Part shown: positions 1 to 6,725 of the stretch, piece by piece
Layout: the number at the start of each line of letters is the position of its first letter
Position numbering within the stretch: the first letter of the stretch is position 1
Assembly: GCA_030596225.1 (NCBI GenBank)
Contig: JAUVKO010000121.1
Coordinates: 1 to 6,725 of the forward strand
Direction of reading: 5' to 3'
DNA from: Fidelibacterota bacterium
GTDB taxonomy: Bacteria; Fidelibacterota; UBA8477; JABMPR01
Length of the DNA: 6,725 bases
Notes under the pieces: generated by a model
The model's database searches: none
Seen by the model: only the letters and a program-made list of their open reading frames with translations
Told to the model about the DNA's origin: nothing
Made by a program: the position numbers and the translations under genes

Positions 1-2261
1 GCATGATCATATCCCAGTTCATAGGAGATTGTTCGAGCTTGGTCTAAAGTTGGGTCACCTATTACTGAAAGCTGGGTGAGATCTTCAATTTCACGATTAG
101 CATCCAGCACAGCCTTTCGTTGGATCCGGAACAAACTCTCAGCGGTAGGCACTTGACGGTAATGTCCATAGTTGAAGTACAGCTTTGAGTTAATGGTAAT
201 CGGATGTGAAATGGCAAGTCTGGGACTTACATATAATTGCGGTGCAATTTTCTTTGTCTCAAACTGTTCATCATTCTCTAGACTATAATTAGCTGAGAAG
301 AAATCCTCATTATAAATATCAACTTGGTACCAATCGGCATTCGGATCGATATATTCAGCATTAAGACCGACTGAGGCAATAAAGCCCTCAAATTCCAGCT
401 TATCCTGAATATATGCGCTAAACCGGTATGGGTTATAGTACATCCGGGTCCAATAATTGCCTTCCGGGAGGAAATAGTTCAACGAACCGAACTCCATTTC
501 CAGATCATCATAAACAAATTCAAAACCAGCTTTGACCTGATTTTGTCGATTCACCTGACTGGTATAATTTCCACTTATTGAAGTAGTCGTAACACGACTC
601 TCATCACGGGAGGTACTCACCGCTCCACCCATGGTCAGTTTGCCTTCGATACTGGTGACCGGTGTTCCATAAAAACCAACTGGAGCCTCATCGGCAAAAT
701 AGCCAGCAAATATCTCATACATACTATCTTCATCACGGGGATCACCGGGACCGGTAACATACTTTTTATCAATGTGTTTAACCAGCAACTCATAATAACT
801 TGAAGAGCTAAGCAAATGCGTAAATTTAGCCGATAGAGTACTGTGTGAAACCTTTGTTGGGGACCAATATTGATCAGAGTACAAACGCCAAGGCATGGTA
901 AATCCGGACATATTCACTTGGGAAGCAAGATCCCAAACATTTGACATGGTACTGGTCAAGCCACTACGGGATGAGGTGGTTGCTTCCAGATCACCAGTCA
1001 TGGCAGTTATATTCAATTTCATAGTTCTGGACAAGTCTGAAGTCATCCTCAGGAGTGCAGTTCGTGAAAAGGTCCCCGAACGGGATACCGGATAAAGATA
1101 TTCATCCTGATCCTGTCGATAGGACAGGAAAAACCGCAGATTACCCAGCATGGGTCCAATAATGGGTACGGGACCACCAAAACCGGCATCAATATTCAGG
1201 TCTGGATTGATAATATTACCGGGCTTACGATATTGCCACTCAAAAACCCGTTGAGCTGCGGCCGGACTGAGATCATCTGTAGGATCATCATTTCCTAGTG
1301 TTGATTCCGAAAGTGCATTCCAGCCACCAAATACAGGATATTGTCTTTGTTCATATTTATCCCAAGCTGTGTACTCGCCATCACCGTTAAAATCGGTATA
1401 GGGTTCACCTGCATCCCAGTACCCGTTTTTGTCTAAGTCAGTATAGGTTTCCCCTGACTCAGTACCTGTCCAGGCTACTGCATCATTAAGGTATGGTTTA
1501 AGAAAATATGAATCCTCATCATAAGGTGAGATACCAAAATGTTTGGGTTCAGCTTCGCTATGTTTGATGGTAATTGTTCCTGTATAGCCCCCACTTCCAT
1601 CTTTTGTTACTACGTTTACCACACCGGAACGTACGTTACTATACTCGGCACTAAATCCTCCGGTTTGAACTGAGATTTCCTGCACTGCGCTTAAGGGTAT
1701 TCCAGTGATAGGTCGATTCGTTCGCTGGTCCTTAAGTTCAATACCATCAATCATAAGTGCTGTTTCATCTGTCCCACCACCACGTACTGAGAACCCACTG
1801 ACTCCAGCTTGAAGTCCAAGAACCTCACTAACACTAGTGACTGGCAATTCCTCGATCCCTTCAGCATTCATACTACGCTGACTGGCAGCCACATCCATTT
1901 TGATCACCTTGCGTTCCGCCGTGATCACAACAGATTCTCCCACGAGGATCTCTTCTGACATGCTAATACTTAAGGTTTCAGTTCGATCGATCTCAACCCG
2001 AACTTCCTGAATTTCATATATGGAATAACCAATCATGCTGGCTTTCACGGTATGAAATCCCGGAGGTACATTTAAGATCACATAGTAACCTTCAATGTTA
2101 GTAATAGCCCCCAGATTAGTGCCTGCAACCATGATGTTTACACCAATCAAGGCTTCACCTGTTGTATTGTCAGTGATTTTACCGGATATTTTTCCGGAAG
2201 TTCCCGCCATTAGAATAGATGTAACGGCAAACAGAACAAGAAACAGTCTTGCTTTTCTCAT
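1..2261 (-). CDS. TonB-dependent outer-membrane receptor with N-terminal carboxypeptidase-regulatory-like domain (3' end beyond window)
   Basis: This is probably an outer-membrane beta-barrel that imports a ligand using TonB energy; the substrate cannot be told. The frame is open for 753 codons from an ATG at 2259-2261 to the left edge, so the C-terminal barrel is missing. Residues 1-20 look like a Sec signal peptide (basic MRKAR, then a hydrophobic core). Residues 23-100 are a carboxypeptidase-regulatory-like beta-sandwich (GKISGKITDNTTGEALIGV, GYYVILNVPPG). ESVVITAER at 109-117 resembles a TonB box. The plug spans about 120-220, with SVRGGG at 158-163, LMIDGIEL at 169-176 and a plug end near RSGVVNVVTKDG. 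Alternating barrel strands follow. IGDPTLDQARTISYELGYD at 734-752 is the usual late-barrel receptor motif. Residues 275-301 form two EF-hand-like loops. A good GAGGGA ribosome site supports the start. No SusD partner is visible and the plug is not of obvious SusC type. Family assignment is firm; the ligand is unknown. Confidence 0.93.
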   Translation of the reverse strand, partial: MRKARLFLVLFAVTSILMAGTSGKISGKITDNTTGEALIGVNIMVAGTNLGAITNIEGYYVILNVPPGFHTVKASMIGYSIYEIQEVRVEIDRTETLSISMSEEILVGESVVITAERKVIKMDVAASQRSMNAEGIEELPVTSVSEVLGLQAGVSGFSVRGGGTDETALMIDGIELKDQRTNRPITGIPLSAVQEISVQTGGFSAEYSNVRSGVVNVVTKDGSGGYTGTITIKHSEAEPKHFGISPYDEDSYFLKPYLNDAVAWTGTESGETYTDLDKNGYWDAGEPYTDFNGDGEYTAWDKYEQRQYPVFGGWNALSESTLGNDDPTDDLSPAAAQRVFEWQYRKPGNIINPDLNIDAGFGGPVPIIGPMLGNLRFFLSYRQDQDEYLYPVSRSGTFSRTALLRMTSDLSRTMKLNITAMTGDLEATTSSRSGLTSTMSNVWDLASQVNMSGFTMPWRLYSDQYWSPTKVSHSTLSAKFTHLLSSSSYYELLVKHIDKKYVTGPGDPRDEDSMYEIFAGYFADEAPVGFYGTPVTSIEGKLTMGGAVSTSRDESRVTTTSISGNYTSQVNRQNQVKAGFEFVYDDLEMEFGSLNYFLPEGNYWTRMYYNPYRFSAYIQDKLEFEGFIASVGLNAEYIDPNADWYQVDIYNEDFFSANYSLENDEQFETKKIAPQLYVSPRLAISHPITINSKLYFNYGHYRQVPTAESLFRIQRKAVLDANREIEDLTQLSVIGDPTLDQARTISYELGYDH
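1359..1439 (-). other. Tandem EF-hand-like calcium loops within the receptor
   Basis: Receptor residues 275-286 read DLDKNGYWDAGE. This fits the EF-hand loop spacing, with ligand-type residues at positions 1, 3, 5, 9 and 12 (D275, D277, N279, D283, E286). Residues 290-301 (DFNGDGEYTAWD) repeat the pattern more loosely, with D290, N292, D294, E296 and D301. The pair lies after the plug and before the regular barrel strands, so it is probably in an early extracellular loop. Calcium binding is inferred from the pattern only. Similar Asp/Asn/Gly-rich loops are common in surface proteins of FCB-group bacteria. Confidence 0.6.
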
Positions 2262-2267
2262 ATACTA

Positions 2268-2273
2268 TCCCTC
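2268..2273 (-). promoter_or_regulatory. Ribosome binding site of the TonB-dependent receptor
   Basis: The minus strand reads GAGGGA six bases before the ATG at 2259-2261. This is a good Shine-Dalgarno match at normal spacing. It fixes the start codon, which also places the signal peptide exactly at the N-terminus. Confidence 0.75.
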
Positions 2274-2489
2274 AAGTGTAATTTCTTAAATGATGGTAGC
2301 GATCTGTGAATACGCTCACTCCTTTAAAAAAGAATGCATTTATCTGGTTTTCATCGAACCATCAAATTTAATTCGTAACCAGGTCAAGCCATAGCAGAAT
2401 CCACCTGCTACAAGGTGAAATCCGGGCATTTTCCATTTTCAATCAAAGCGATATTTTCTGCGAACTTTCGTTGCAATATATATCATGTG

Positions 2490-2518
2490 TTAGTTAATAC
2501 TATTTCTTTATTAACTAA
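2490..2518. repeat. AT-rich perfect inverted repeat, 10-bp arms
   Basis: TTAGTTAATA at 2490-2499 is matched exactly by its reverse complement TATTAACTAA at 2509-2518, with a nine-base spacer. The arms are almost all A and T, so it is a poor terminator, and no T-run follows on the minus strand. The symmetry would suit a dimeric DNA-binding regulator, about 230 bases upstream of the receptor start. Function is not shown by the sequence. Confidence 0.5.
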
Positions 2519-2538
2519 GGGTAGGTAGATTGATATAC

Positions 2539-2587
2539 GCGCATTGTAGTAGAGACGCAAAATATTGCGTCTCTACTACTAATGCGC
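2539..2587. repeat. Long palindromic hairpin overlapping the 3' end of polA
   Basis: GTAGTAGAGACGCAA at 2546-2560 pairs perfectly with 2565-2579 around a four-base AATA loop, giving a 15-bp stem. After one unpaired base (2580) the pairing resumes: GCGCATT at 2539-2545 matches AATGCGC at 2581-2587 for seven more pairs. The right arm therefore covers the polA stop codon and its last two codons (Ala-His). As polA mRNA it would form a very stable 3' hairpin. However, it is followed by AATGCGC and mixed sequence rather than a U-run, so it is not a standard intrinsic terminator. The GTAGAGACGCAA-type arm resembles palindromes that recur between genes in many bacteria. Dispersal in this genome is inferred, not seen. 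Confidence 0.75.
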
Positions 2588-5305
2588 TTCTAACCAGTTA
2601 TCACCGACACCAATATCAACCGTAAGAGGGATATCGAGTTTAACAGCGTTTTCCATGGTAGTCTGCACCAATTGTGATAACTGGTCTAGTTCAGCTTCAG
2701 GAACCTCGAATACCAATTCATCATGAACCTGAAGGATCATCTTGCTGCTGAGAGCAGCCCTTTTCATTTGAGCATGAACCTGGATCATTGCCAATTTAAT
2801 AATATCTGCCGCAGTCCCCTGGATGGGCATATTCGTAGCAACTCTTTCAGCACCCTCCCTACTCATACGGTTTGAAGCATCTATATCAGGAATGGGTCGC
2901 TTTCTTCCAAAACGCGTCTGCACATATTTGTGCTCACGGGCGAACTCCAGAGTATTATCGATATAATTACGTATTCCTGGATAAGTAGCAAAATATTCAC
3001 TGATCAATTGAGCTGCCTTTGACATCGATATTTCCAGCTCATTAGACATTCTATATGGACCGGCACCATACATGATCCCGAAATTGACAACCTTAGCCCG
3101 CCTGCGCTGATCTTCTGTCACTCCAAACAGATCAGTTCCAAAGACATGGGCAGCCGTGGCAGTGTGAATATCCTCTCCGTTCTTAAAAGCTTGTATAAGA
3201 CGCTCATCCTGTGAGTACTGGGCCATCAGCCTCAATTCGATCTGAGAATAATCAGCGGCTAGAATCTTCCAGCCCTGCTGCTGAGGACGAAACGCCTTAC
3301 GAATATCACGTCCTAACTCGGTTCGCACCGGAATATTCTGGAAATTTGGATTCGTTGAACTTAATCTCCCAGTTGCAGTAATAGTTTGATTGAAACTGGA
3401 ATGGATACGACCCGTCTTCTCGTGGATTAAAAGCGGCAAAGTATCTGTATATGTGGATTTTAGTTTGGCAAGCTGTCTATAATCCAACATATAACGTGGG
3501 ATAGCATGGTCTTTTGCCAGGATTTGTAAAACATTCACATCGGTAGAGTATCCGGTTTTAGTTTTACGAATTGGTTTGATCCCTTTTTTCTTAAAAAGGA
3601 TCTCAGAGACCTGCCGCGGTGAAGCGACATTAAATTCTTCTCCAGCCTCTTCAAAGATAGCCTTTTCCAGACGATCCATCTCCTGTCCCAGACCCACGGA
3701 CATTTCTCCCAACATATCAGCATCTACAAAAACACCCTCTCGCTCCATATCCATCAGGACCGGTACCAGAGGTAGATCAATATCTTTAAGAACACTCATT
3801 AATTCATCTTTTTGGACCTTTTCTGACAGGACCTCAAAAAGCTGGAAGGAAATATCAGCATCCTCAGCAGCATACTCACTAACACGATCCAGGCTGACCA
3901 AATCCATTGTGATCTGGTCCTTTCCCTTACCGATCAACTCTTCAATATGAATAGGTTCGATTCCAAGATATTGGACACTTAGATTATTCATACCATAACC
4001 ACGTCCACCGGGATTCACCAAATATCCGGCAATCTGGGTATCAAAGCTGACTCCATTCACCTCAACTCCGTGGGTCTTTAGAACTGACAGATCAAATTTC
4101 AGATTATGTCCTGTTTTGTGAATAGACTCTGAGTCCCAAAATGGCTTCAATTCCCTGAGAATGGTCCGGGTATCCTCTTTTGTGAAACAACCCTCAGGCG
4201 GATTGGGATAGTTGACAGCTATATAGACTCCTTGATTGGCTTCCCAGGAAAAGGAAAGTCCAACAATCTCCGTAGTGAGCACGTCCAGACTGGTAGTCTC
4301 AAGATCAAAAGCTACTAATTTATGTCGCTTCAGCTCATCGACCAGTTCCAAGAGTTCAGGAATGTGTTTGATCACAGAATACTTGCGGACTCTTTCCGGC
4401 CTAGCCGCAACAATACCATCGCTATAAAATGCTCGTACATCATCAAGCGGTTTCATTAAATTGAAAAGCTCAAACTCCTGAAAGATGCCACGAACCGCTT
4501 CAATGTCCGGGGATTTGATGTGAATCTCTTCCCAGCTTGGAACTGAATCCATATCTGTTTTGATGGTCACCAATTCTCTCGACAGCAGGGCTTTTTCATG
4601 ATTTTCATCAAGTTTGACCTTCAGTTTAGGATTCTTGATCTGATCAAGATTATCATAAAGATCCAAGATGCTTCCGTGTTCAGATATCAACTTAACAGCA
4701 GTCTTTGGACCTACACCGGGGACACCGGGCACGTTATCAGATGCATCTCCCATGAGTCCCAACAGATCAATGATCTTCTCAGGTGGAACACCCCACTTCT
4801 CCAACACATAATCAGGTGTCCAAACAGTATTATCCCTGGGGTTCACGATCCGGACCTTATCATCCACCAACTGAGCAAAATCCTTATCCCCGGAAAGTAT
4901 GCTCACTTCTAATCCGGCTGCAGATGCTTGTCTAGCCATGGTGCCAATAATATCGTCCGCTTCAAAACCGGCTTGCTTCAAGTATGGAATGTTCAGCTTA
5001 TTGACAATTTCATCAATCACCGGTAGTTGCGCAGCCAACTCATCCGGCATCTTTTCACGGGTAGCTTTATATTCAGGGAATTGTTTGTGACGAAAGGTCT
5101 TTTCTTTAGTATCCATAACCACAGCCAAATATTCTGGTTTTTCTTTTATCATGAGGCGCAATAAGGCATTCATGAAACCATAGATGGCACTGACCAACTG
5201 ACCTTTTGAATTGATCAAAGGGCTGCGGATAAAGGCGAAATGGGATCGATAGACCAGTGCTGAGCCATCGATAAGATATATTTTTTTTGACTTTTTAGCG
5301 TTCAT
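2579..5305 (-). CDS. polA: DNA polymerase I
   Basis: This cytoplasmic enzyme fills gaps in repair and removes RNA primers from Okazaki fragments. The 908 residues match a full three-domain PolA (928 in E. coli). The 5' nuclease (about 8-290) keeps its metal ligands D13, D65, E115, D117, D118, D140 and D142, and the helix-three-turn-helix around GDASDNVPGVPGVGPKTA. The 3'-5' exonuclease (about 310-495) keeps D334 and E336 (FDLET), D405 (NLKFD) and Y478/D482 (YAAEDAD), so proofreading should work. The polymerase (about 510-908) has motif A DYSQIELR with D685, the O-helix R734, K738, F742 and Y746, and motif C HDE at 861-863. Phe at 742 is the E. coli type. It ends in the conserved NWLEAH. CAGGAT six bases upstream supports the ATG. 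It lies 206 bases downstream of rimO. A run of eight A residues spans codons 6-9. Nothing essential is missing. Confidence 0.98.
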   Translation of the reverse strand: MNAKKSKKIYLIDGSALVYRSHFAFIRSPLINSKGQLVSAIYGFMNALLRLMIKEKPEYLAVVMDTKEKTFRHKQFPEYKATREKMPDELAAQLPVIDEIVNKLNIPYLKQAGFEADDIIGTMARQASAAGLEVSILSGDKDFAQLVDDKVRIVNPRDNTVWTPDYVLEKWGVPPEKIIDLLGLMGDASDNVPGVPGVGPKTAVKLISEHGSILDLYDNLDQIKNPKLKVKLDENHEKALLSRELVTIKTDMDSVPSWEEIHIKSPDIEAVRGIFQEFELFNLMKPLDDVRAFYSDGIVAARPERVRKYSVIKHIPELLELVDELKRHKLVAFDLETTSLDVLTTEIVGLSFSWEANQGVYIAVNYPNPPEGCFTKEDTRTILRELKPFWDSESIHKTGHNLKFDLSVLKTHGVEVNGVSFDTQIAGYLVNPGGRGYGMNNLSVQYLGIEPIHIEELIGKGKDQITMDLVSLDRVSEYAAEDADISFQLFEVLSEKVQKDELMSVLKDIDLPLVPVLMDMEREGVFVDADMLGEMSVGLGQEMDRLEKAIFEEAGEEFNVASPRQVSEILFKKKGIKPIRKTKTGYSTDVNVLQILAKDHAIPRYMLDYRQLAKLKSTYTDTLPLLIHEKTGRIHSSFNQTITATGRLSSTNPNFQNIPVRTELGRDIRKAFRPQQQGWKILAADYSQIELRLMAQYSQDERLIQAFKNGEDIHTATAAHVFGTDLFGVTEDQRRRAKVVNFGIMYGAGPYRMSNELEISMSKAAQLISEYFATYPGIRNYIDNTLEFAREHKYVQTRFGRKRPIPDIDASNRMSREGAERVATNMPIQGTAADIIKLAMIQVHAQMKRAALSSKMILQVHDELVFEVPEAELDQLSQLVQTTMENAVKLDIPLTVDIGVGDNWLEAH

Positions 5306-5310
5306 TGAAA

Positions 5311-5316
5311 ATCCTG
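5311..5316 (-). promoter_or_regulatory. Ribosome binding site of polA
   Basis: The minus strand reads CAGGAT, containing AGGA, about six to seven bases before the ATG at 5303-5305. It is a moderate Shine-Dalgarno match and agrees with the family's usual N-terminus (IYLIDGSAL soon after the start). Confidence 0.6.
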
Positions 5317-5338
5317 TTGAATTGTTGAAAGTCCTCAG

Positions 5339-5367
5339 ATATTAGCATATCCAAGGTGGTATGCCAG
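5339..5367 (-). promoter_or_regulatory. Candidate promoter for polA (weak)
   Basis: The minus strand has TAATAT at 5339-5344, preceded directly by TGC (an extended -10 pattern). Seventeen bases further upstream is CTGGCA at 5362-5367, a four-of-six match to TTGACA. Transcription would begin roughly 25-30 bases before the polA start. The match is imperfect, and the promoter consensus of this lineage may differ from that of E. coli. Confidence 0.25.
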
Positions 5368-5432
5368 TTATGAATTAGTCTGTGATTTCTAAAAATTGTC
5401 CATCTTCACAAAAAGTGTCTTCAAACCAGCCC

Positions 5433-5470
5433 TTCGACAGACTCAGGGTTCGGACATTGAGCCTGTCGAA
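5433..5470. repeat. Palindromic repeat of the TTCGACAG-CTCA type between rimO and polA
   Basis: TTCGACAGACTCA at 5433-5445 pairs with TGAGCCTGTCGAA at 5458-5470. That gives 13 positions with one mismatch, which would be a G-U pair in a minus-strand transcript. The loop is 12 bases. Arms of this kind (TTCGACAGGCTCAG and its complement) are, from memory, a widespread intergenic palindrome in many bacterial genomes. No T-run follows directly, so it is not a clear terminator, though it could slow or stabilise a rimO-polA transcript. It is unlike the hairpin at 2539-2587. Confidence 0.7.
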
Positions 5471-5511
5471 ATGTCACGTTCCCAGTCTTACAATTACTTG
5501 TTTTAGGATAC

Positions 5512-6725
5512 TTAATCTTGGTTCGCGGATGCATACAACTCATATGGACCGGCATCGTCAATTCTCAACTTTACAATGCTGCCAAGCTCATAGTTTCCGC
5601 TCACGTACACCACCTGATCGATCTCAGGGGCATCCCAGATTGAGCGACCCAGCATCTGGTTTTCGTTATCTGGATCCGGTGAATCAATAATGATGTCTAG
5701 CTCACGACCAATCAAAACTTGGTTCTTGCTGAATGAGATGCCGTGTTGAAGTCCCATGACAGCATCCATTCGCTGAATTTTCACTTCAGGTGAAACATCA
5801 TCTTCCAGGTCTGCCCCACTGGTGTCTTCCTCTTCTGAATAGGTGAAGACCCCCAAGCGATCAAATTGAATTTCCTCCAGGAAATTGAGCAAAGAATCGA
5901 AATCAGCTTCTGTCTCACCGGGAAAGCCAACAATTACGGAGGTTCGCAATTTCAAATTTGGGATCTCTTTCCGCAGATCCAGGAGTAAGCGTCGCAGTCC
6001 ATTTGCATCAAGACCACGTTTCATGGCCGTCAACATTGCAGATGATGCATGTTGGACTGGGATATCAAGGTAGGGTAGAATCCTCTTTGCATTCTTCAGT
6101 ACCGGAATCAGCTTCCGAGAAAAGTGGGAAGGGTGGGCATAGTGCAGTCGGATCCAGTCCAGACCTTCTATCTGGTCTAATTCTGCCAGCAGTTCATGGA
6201 GATAGCGCTTAGGTTCCAGATCCCAACCATAAGTGGTGCTGTCCTGTGCAATGATCATCAATTCCCTGACGCCACGGTCTACCAGCGAATTCGCTTCCTT
6301 TATCAGAGAATCAATGTCTCGACTTCTTTGTTTACCTCTCATCAGCGGAATTGCACAGAAGCTACAGATATTGTCACAGCCTTCACTTATCTTTAAATAG
6401 GCATAATGCCTTGGTGTCAACAGTTTCCGACGATGATCCGGGTCATCTGCCAGATGGGGTTTAGAGGCAATATGCTCAAATATTCTGCGAAAGTCTTCGG
6501 TGACAAAAAACTTATCAACCTCCGGCATTTCTAGCGTTAACTCATCCTTGTAACGTGCTGACAGACAGCCCGCTACCAGTAACTCCTGAAGTTGACCCTC
6601 ACTCTTTAGCTGAGCAGCTTCCAGGATCACTTCCACTGATTCCTGCTTAGCATCCTCGATAAAGCCACAAGTATTAATTATTATGGTATTTGCATCCCGG
6701 GCATCATCGACCAGTTCAATTCCCG
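5512..6725 (-). CDS. rimO: Ribosomal protein S12 methylthiotransferase RimO (5' end beyond window)
   Basis: This radical-SAM enzyme adds a methylthio group to a conserved aspartate of ribosomal protein S12 (Asp88/89 in E. coli). The frame is open from the right edge to TAA at 5512-5514, giving 403 whole codons. By comparison with E. coli (441 residues), roughly 30-40 N-terminal residues are missing, including the first cysteine of the N-terminal cluster. In window numbering, the UPF0004 domain keeps C19 (INTCGFI, 6667-6669) and C53 (AGCLS). The radical-SAM domain follows with CDNICSFC (C116, C120, C123), SEGC before it, LPYLDIPVQHAS near 216 and VGFPGETE near 265. The C-terminal TRAM domain (about 332-399) includes GRSIWDAPEIDQVVYV. 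The DAPEID signature and the PRHYAYLKISEGC segment separate RimO from its tRNA-modifying relative MiaB. The GTG at 6634-6636 is an internal valine, not the start. Confidence 0.95.
   Translation of the reverse strand, partial: GIELVDDARDANTIIINTCGFIEDAKQESVEVILEAAQLKSEGQLQELLVAGCLSARYKDELTLEMPEVDKFFVTEDFRRIFEHIASKPHLADDPDHRRKLLTPRHYAYLKISEGCDNICSFCAIPLMRGKQRSRDIDSLIKEANSLVDRGVRELMIIAQDSTTYGWDLEPKRYLHELLAELDQIEGLDWIRLHYAHPSHFSRKLIPVLKNAKRILPYLDIPVQHASSAMLTAMKRGLDANGLRRLLLDLRKEIPNLKLRTSVIVGFPGETEADFDSLLNFLEEIQFDRLGVFTYSEEEDTSGADLEDDVSPEVKIQRMDAVMGLQHGISFSKNQVLIGRELDIIIDSPDPDNENQMLGRSIWDAPEIDQVVYVSGNYELGSIVKLRIDDAGPYELYASANQD

Larger units (their letters stand above)
2262..2578. other. Non-coding spacer between polA and the receptor gene
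   Basis: This 317-base stretch is the leader of the receptor gene and the region after polA. It holds the receptor ribosome site, a 10-bp AT-rich inverted repeat (2490-2518) and a long hairpin against the polA stop. Weak small hairpins lie at 2392-2417. I find no persuasive promoter. TTGACC on the minus strand at 2382-2387 has no good -10 partner. TAAATTTG on the minus strand at 2363-2370 matches the Bacteroidota -7 consensus TAnnTTTG but has no properly spaced -33 element. No gene of supportable length is present on either strand. Confidence 0.7.

Noticed and set aside
895..1095. Plus-strand open frame of 66 codons within the receptor gene
   Set aside because: It is antisense to a continuous receptor frame with clear domain structure, and has no ribosome site or family resemblance.
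2262..2325. AAAGGAG on the minus strand followed by a 17-codon frame from ATT that ends overlapping the receptor ATG
   Set aside because: It would need a very rare ATT start and encodes nothing recognisable. The receptor has its own good ribosome site.
2414..2430. GGTGAAATCCGGGC on the plus strand, reminiscent of part of a cobalamin riboswitch
   Set aside because: It points away from the receptor gene, and I see no matching B12-box or other core elements on that strand. A short chance match is more likely.
2539..2587. Calling the polA hairpin a standard rho-independent terminator
   Set aside because: The stem is strong, but the bases after it on the minus strand are not a T-run, so the defining feature is missing.
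3576..3950. Plus-strand open frame of 124 codons inside polA
   Set aside because: It is antisense to a strongly conserved polA region, shows no recognisable domain and has a serine/arginine-rich make-up typical of a shadow frame.
5382..5690. Plus-strand open frame whose product contains FDRLRVRTLSLSK
   Set aside because: That peptide is simply the translation of the TTCGACAG palindrome, and the rest lies antisense to rimO. Such frames are common spurious calls.

Overview
The window holds three protein genes, all on the minus strand. In transcription order they are the 3' part of rimO (cut by the right edge), a complete polA, and the 5' part of a TonB-dependent outer-membrane receptor gene (cut by the left edge). 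No convincing gene lies on the plus strand, and I see no RNA gene, CRISPR array, insertion sequence or phage remnant.

The organism is a Gram-negative (diderm) bacterium, because it makes a TonB-dependent receptor. The receptor has an N-terminal carboxypeptidase-regulatory-like domain, an RGG-type plug and an aspartate/asparagine/glycine-rich calcium-type loop. The PolA N-terminus reads 'FAFIRSPLINSKG'. Both suggest the Fibrobacterota-Chlorobiota-Bacteroidota (FCB) group, perhaps near Neomarinimicrobiota or Calditrichota. This is a judgement from remembered family style, not from a search.

Layout: 1-2261 is the receptor (753 whole codons, no frame break). 2262-2578 is non-coding and carries the receptor's ribosome binding site, an AT-rich inverted repeat and most of a long hairpin that abuts and overlaps the end of polA. 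2579-5305 is polA, with all three enzymatic domains and their catalytic residues intact. 5306-5511 is a spacer with a polA ribosome binding site, a weak promoter candidate and a second, unrelated palindromic repeat. 5512-6725 is rimO, open to the right edge.

The genes have housekeeping or transport roles (ribosomal protein S12 modification, DNA repair and Okazaki processing, outer-membrane import) and show no obvious shared pathway. The spacers of about 200 and 320 bases do not suggest a tight operon. The most noteworthy items are the two different palindromic repeats in the two spacers, the tandem EF-hand-like loops in the receptor, and the fact that rimO continues past an apparent GTG start. 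I found no clear sign of a new biological system.
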